Shown here: piece after piece, positions 62,605 through 64,000 of the stretch
How the letters are laid out: every line of letters starts with the position of its first letter
Position numbering within the stretch: the stretch's first letter is position 1
Source of the DNA: Gammaproteobacteria bacterium
GTDB taxonomy: Bacteria; Pseudomonadota; Gammaproteobacteria; Burkholderiales; Burkholderiaceae_B
Length of the DNA stretch: 64,000 nucleotides
Reading direction: 5' to 3'
Assembly (NCBI GenBank): GCA_018815245.1
Contig: JAHIXK010000002.1
Coordinates: 62,001-126,000 of the forward strand
The notes under the pieces: model-generated
Told to the model about the DNA's origin: nothing
Databases searched by the model: none
The model's input: the letters and a program-made list of their open reading frames with translations, nothing else
Position numbers and translations under genes: made by a program

Positions 62605-63588
62605 TTACAAGGTTCGACCAAAGTTACCACGAAAAAAGGCTTCCAGCCGCAAAGTCAACGCAAGGTAGGGGTCCCGACCGCCTTCGGTCGGAAAATGAAC
62701 TTCAGGAATAATGTCCACAAACAGGATATTTTTGTGGATGTCGCGCCTGTAGTAGGCTTGCAAAACGTAGTCCTTGATGGTGTTCTCGCCCCTGTCCTCG
62801 CCCACCACAATCAGGGCGTAACGAAGCGCGGTGCGCGAATCCAGAATTCGGTTGATTTCCGCGGTTTGTGAAAACACCACGGAACCCCGCATTTCTTCAT
62901 ATTCAACATAGGTTTGAAACCGCAACGAAAGGTCTTGCTCCAGTGGTTTGTTGACATCGAAGTTGGTGCGCACCTGCAGACCGCGCTGATTAAACTGCGT
63001 GACCCGGCTTAGTGAATTGATTTGCCATTTGCTTTCGCTAAAATTCCATTGCCGCGCAGCGGAGTACCGAACATAGGGGTCCAGCGGCGAACCAAACTTC
63101 ACCCCCAAACCCAGGCCTTGAACCCAGGCTTGAGTAGGGTCTTTCGAGGATCGCTGCTCCAGCCCCACCGCGGAATTGTTGGTGTCGAAACGCTCACCGC
63201 CGCGCACCTCTCGAACCCCTTGCTCGGTCAATCGCCCCAAAGGTTCTTCAATATCGCTTTCGATAATCAGGCGCAATCGCTTTTTGGTGGTGGGCAGATC
63301 CACACGAAAACGCACGCTGGGATCCAGCTTGGATTCACCGGGTTGCAGACGTTGATCCAGAGCCACACGCAAAAAAGACTGGTTCTCGACAAAAAGACTG
63401 TCATCGGTACCAAAAAATTGGTCAAGGTTGCGGGCCGTGTTGTCCACAAAACGGGTCAGGTCATAGTGCACCGGCTCAAACTTCTCTTGAAGCCACACAG
63501 GCAAATCGCTTTCGGTGCTCTCGGCATTGGCGTGAGCACCAGAAAACAACAATACGATTCCAAACGCCAAGGCGCATTGTTTGTTCAT
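62605..63588 (-). CDS. Predicted outer-membrane beta-barrel protein
   Basis: Protein of 327 residues that I do not recognise. It has a signal peptide (MNKQCALAFGIVLLFSGAHANAE). The rest shows alternating strands such as LRLIIESDIEEPLG, DPYVRYSAARQWNF, DLSLRFQTYVEYEE and NILFVDIIPEVHF, and ends in ALTLRLEAFFRGNFGRTL, which looks like an outer-membrane barrel, although the last residue is not aromatic. Cysteine is absent in the mature part. It is 110 bases upstream of the glucan synthase on the same strand and could be its exit partner, but this is inference. Confidence 0.65.
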   Translation of the reverse strand: MNKQCALAFGIVLLFSGAHANAESTESDLPVWLQEKFEPVHYDLTRFVDNTARNLDQFFGTDDSLFVENQSFLRVALDQRLQPGESKLDPSVRFRVDLPTTKKRLRLIIESDIEEPLGRLTEQGVREVRGGERFDTNNSAVGLEQRSSKDPTQAWVQGLGLGVKFGSPLDPYVRYSAARQWNFSESKWQINSLSRVTQFNQRGLQVRTNFDVNKPLEQDLSLRFQTYVEYEEMRGSVVFSQTAEINRILDSRTALRYALIVVGEDRGENTIKDYVLQAYYRRDIHKNILFVDIIPEVHFPTEGGRDPYLALTLRLEAFFRGNFGRTL

Positions 63589-63785
63589 GAATCGATCAAT
63601 TCGGTGGTGGATACTGCGCTCAAAATTTTCTCCTGAACGGACTGTCTACTTTACGAGAATGCTCACTTCCAATGTACGCGCTAAAACAAAGCGTTGTAAG
63701 TCCCCGGATCTAGTGATAAACGTGCAAAAACCGGATGAGTTTACTCGATTGAACGACAACGCAAACAAACCATGACAACCCCATA

Positions 63786-63822
63786 GTGAGGGATAAAAAA
63801 CGCCAAAATTTCTCACCCTCAC
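63786..63822. repeat. 7-bp inverted repeat upstream of a receiver-like gene
   Basis: GTGAGGG (63786-63792) and CCCTCAC (63816-63822) arms separated by 23 AT-rich bases, 48 bases before the ATG at 63871. Possibly an operator. Confidence 0.35.
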
Positions 63823-63870
63823 CTTGTTTCTCGTAGCATATGAAAATTACTGTTCGAGCCGGACCGCTGC

Positions 63871-64000
63871 ATGAAACCCGTAATTTTCTGCCTTGAAGAC
63901 TTTGAGATGCACCGCTTTGTGCTGGAAACTCATTTGACACGCCTGCTGGAAGACCGCGTCGAAGTGCGCTACTTCCGAAGCCTGGCCCAATTAAAAGCCT
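63871..64000 (+). CDS. Receiver-like protein (3' partial)
   Basis: The frame opens with ATG at 63871 and runs off the window. The translation MKPVIFCLEDFEMHRFVLET continues with HLTRLLEDRVEVRYFRSLAQ. An acidic pair follows strand 1, then a helix, like the beginning of a response-regulator receiver domain (ILFxEDxxxxRxxL). Everything downstream is missing, so the output domain is unknown. It is divergent from the predicted outer-membrane protein; the 282-bp region between contains one inverted repeat. Confidence 0.65.
   Translation, partial: MKPVIFCLEDFEMHRFVLETHLTRLLEDRVEVRYFRSLAQLKA

Noticed and set aside
63710-63940. 76-codon minus-strand frame upstream of the receiver-like gene
   Set aside because: Overlaps the start of the recognised receiver-like gene and has no supported start.

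Overview
The window reads as chromosome of a Burkholderiales-type betaproteobacterium. Supporting signs are a betaproteobacterial AddA/AddB-like helicase-nuclease pair upstream of trxA-rho, a dnaX-ebfC-recR block with a 4.5S RNA gene beside it, a fused 2-oxoacid ferredoxin oxidoreductase, moderate GC and dense operons. A Limnobacter-like organism is my best guess, made from gene content and not from any search.

Layout. 1-9.8 kb: housekeeping and metabolic genes (SDR oxidoreductase cut by the window edge, NTF2-like protein, ferritin-like protein, RfaE2-type adenylyltransferase, MscS channel, small exported protein, PPK2 polyphosphate kinase, indolepyruvate:ferredoxin oxidoreductase-like enzyme, EcsC-like protein). 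10.0-18.7 kb: a compact Tad/Flp pilus operon (pilin, TadE, CpaB, secretin, TadZ, TadA, TadB, TadC, TadD, DUF3613) with many ATGA start/stop overlaps and no prepilin peptidase. 18.7-22.1 kb: signalling and small genes (soluble histidine kinase, HD-GYP-like protein lacking its HD pair, DsbB, HPt protein). 22.2-34.9 kb: transaldolase, CoA-transferase, recR-ebfC-dnaX, SRP RNA, AddAB-like nuclease, trxA, rho. 34.9-48.1 kb: LemA/TPM cluster, SRPBCC and DUF1232 proteins, DUF4212 plus sodium:solute symporter, tgt, flavin reductase, EamA transporter, pyrF, a TctDE-like two-component system, PhoH-like ATPase (ybeZ) and ybeY.

48.2-53.7 kb is the accessory region. Behind a tRNA-Lys(TTT) gene with its own promoter lie two unrelated hipBA toxin-antitoxin modules in divergent orientation. 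They are bracketed by three copies, two long and one short, of a direct repeat. The repeat begins just after the tRNA and includes its terminator and a dyad whose two differences between copies are compensatory. An IS3-family (IS407-like) element sits inside the first copy with a 4-bp target duplication. No integrase is visible.

53.9-64 kb: a lipoprotein of the M19/amidohydrolase type translationally coupled to a polytopic membrane protein, a 1-Cys-type peroxiredoxin, a predicted envelope glucan pair (GH17-GT2 synthase plus LTA-synthase-like sulfatase-fold enzyme), a predicted outer-membrane protein and the start of a receiver-like protein cut by the window edge.

Starts were chosen from ribosome-binding sites, overlaps and family N-termini. 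Family names come from motif recognition, so distant or hypothetical calls carry lower confidence.
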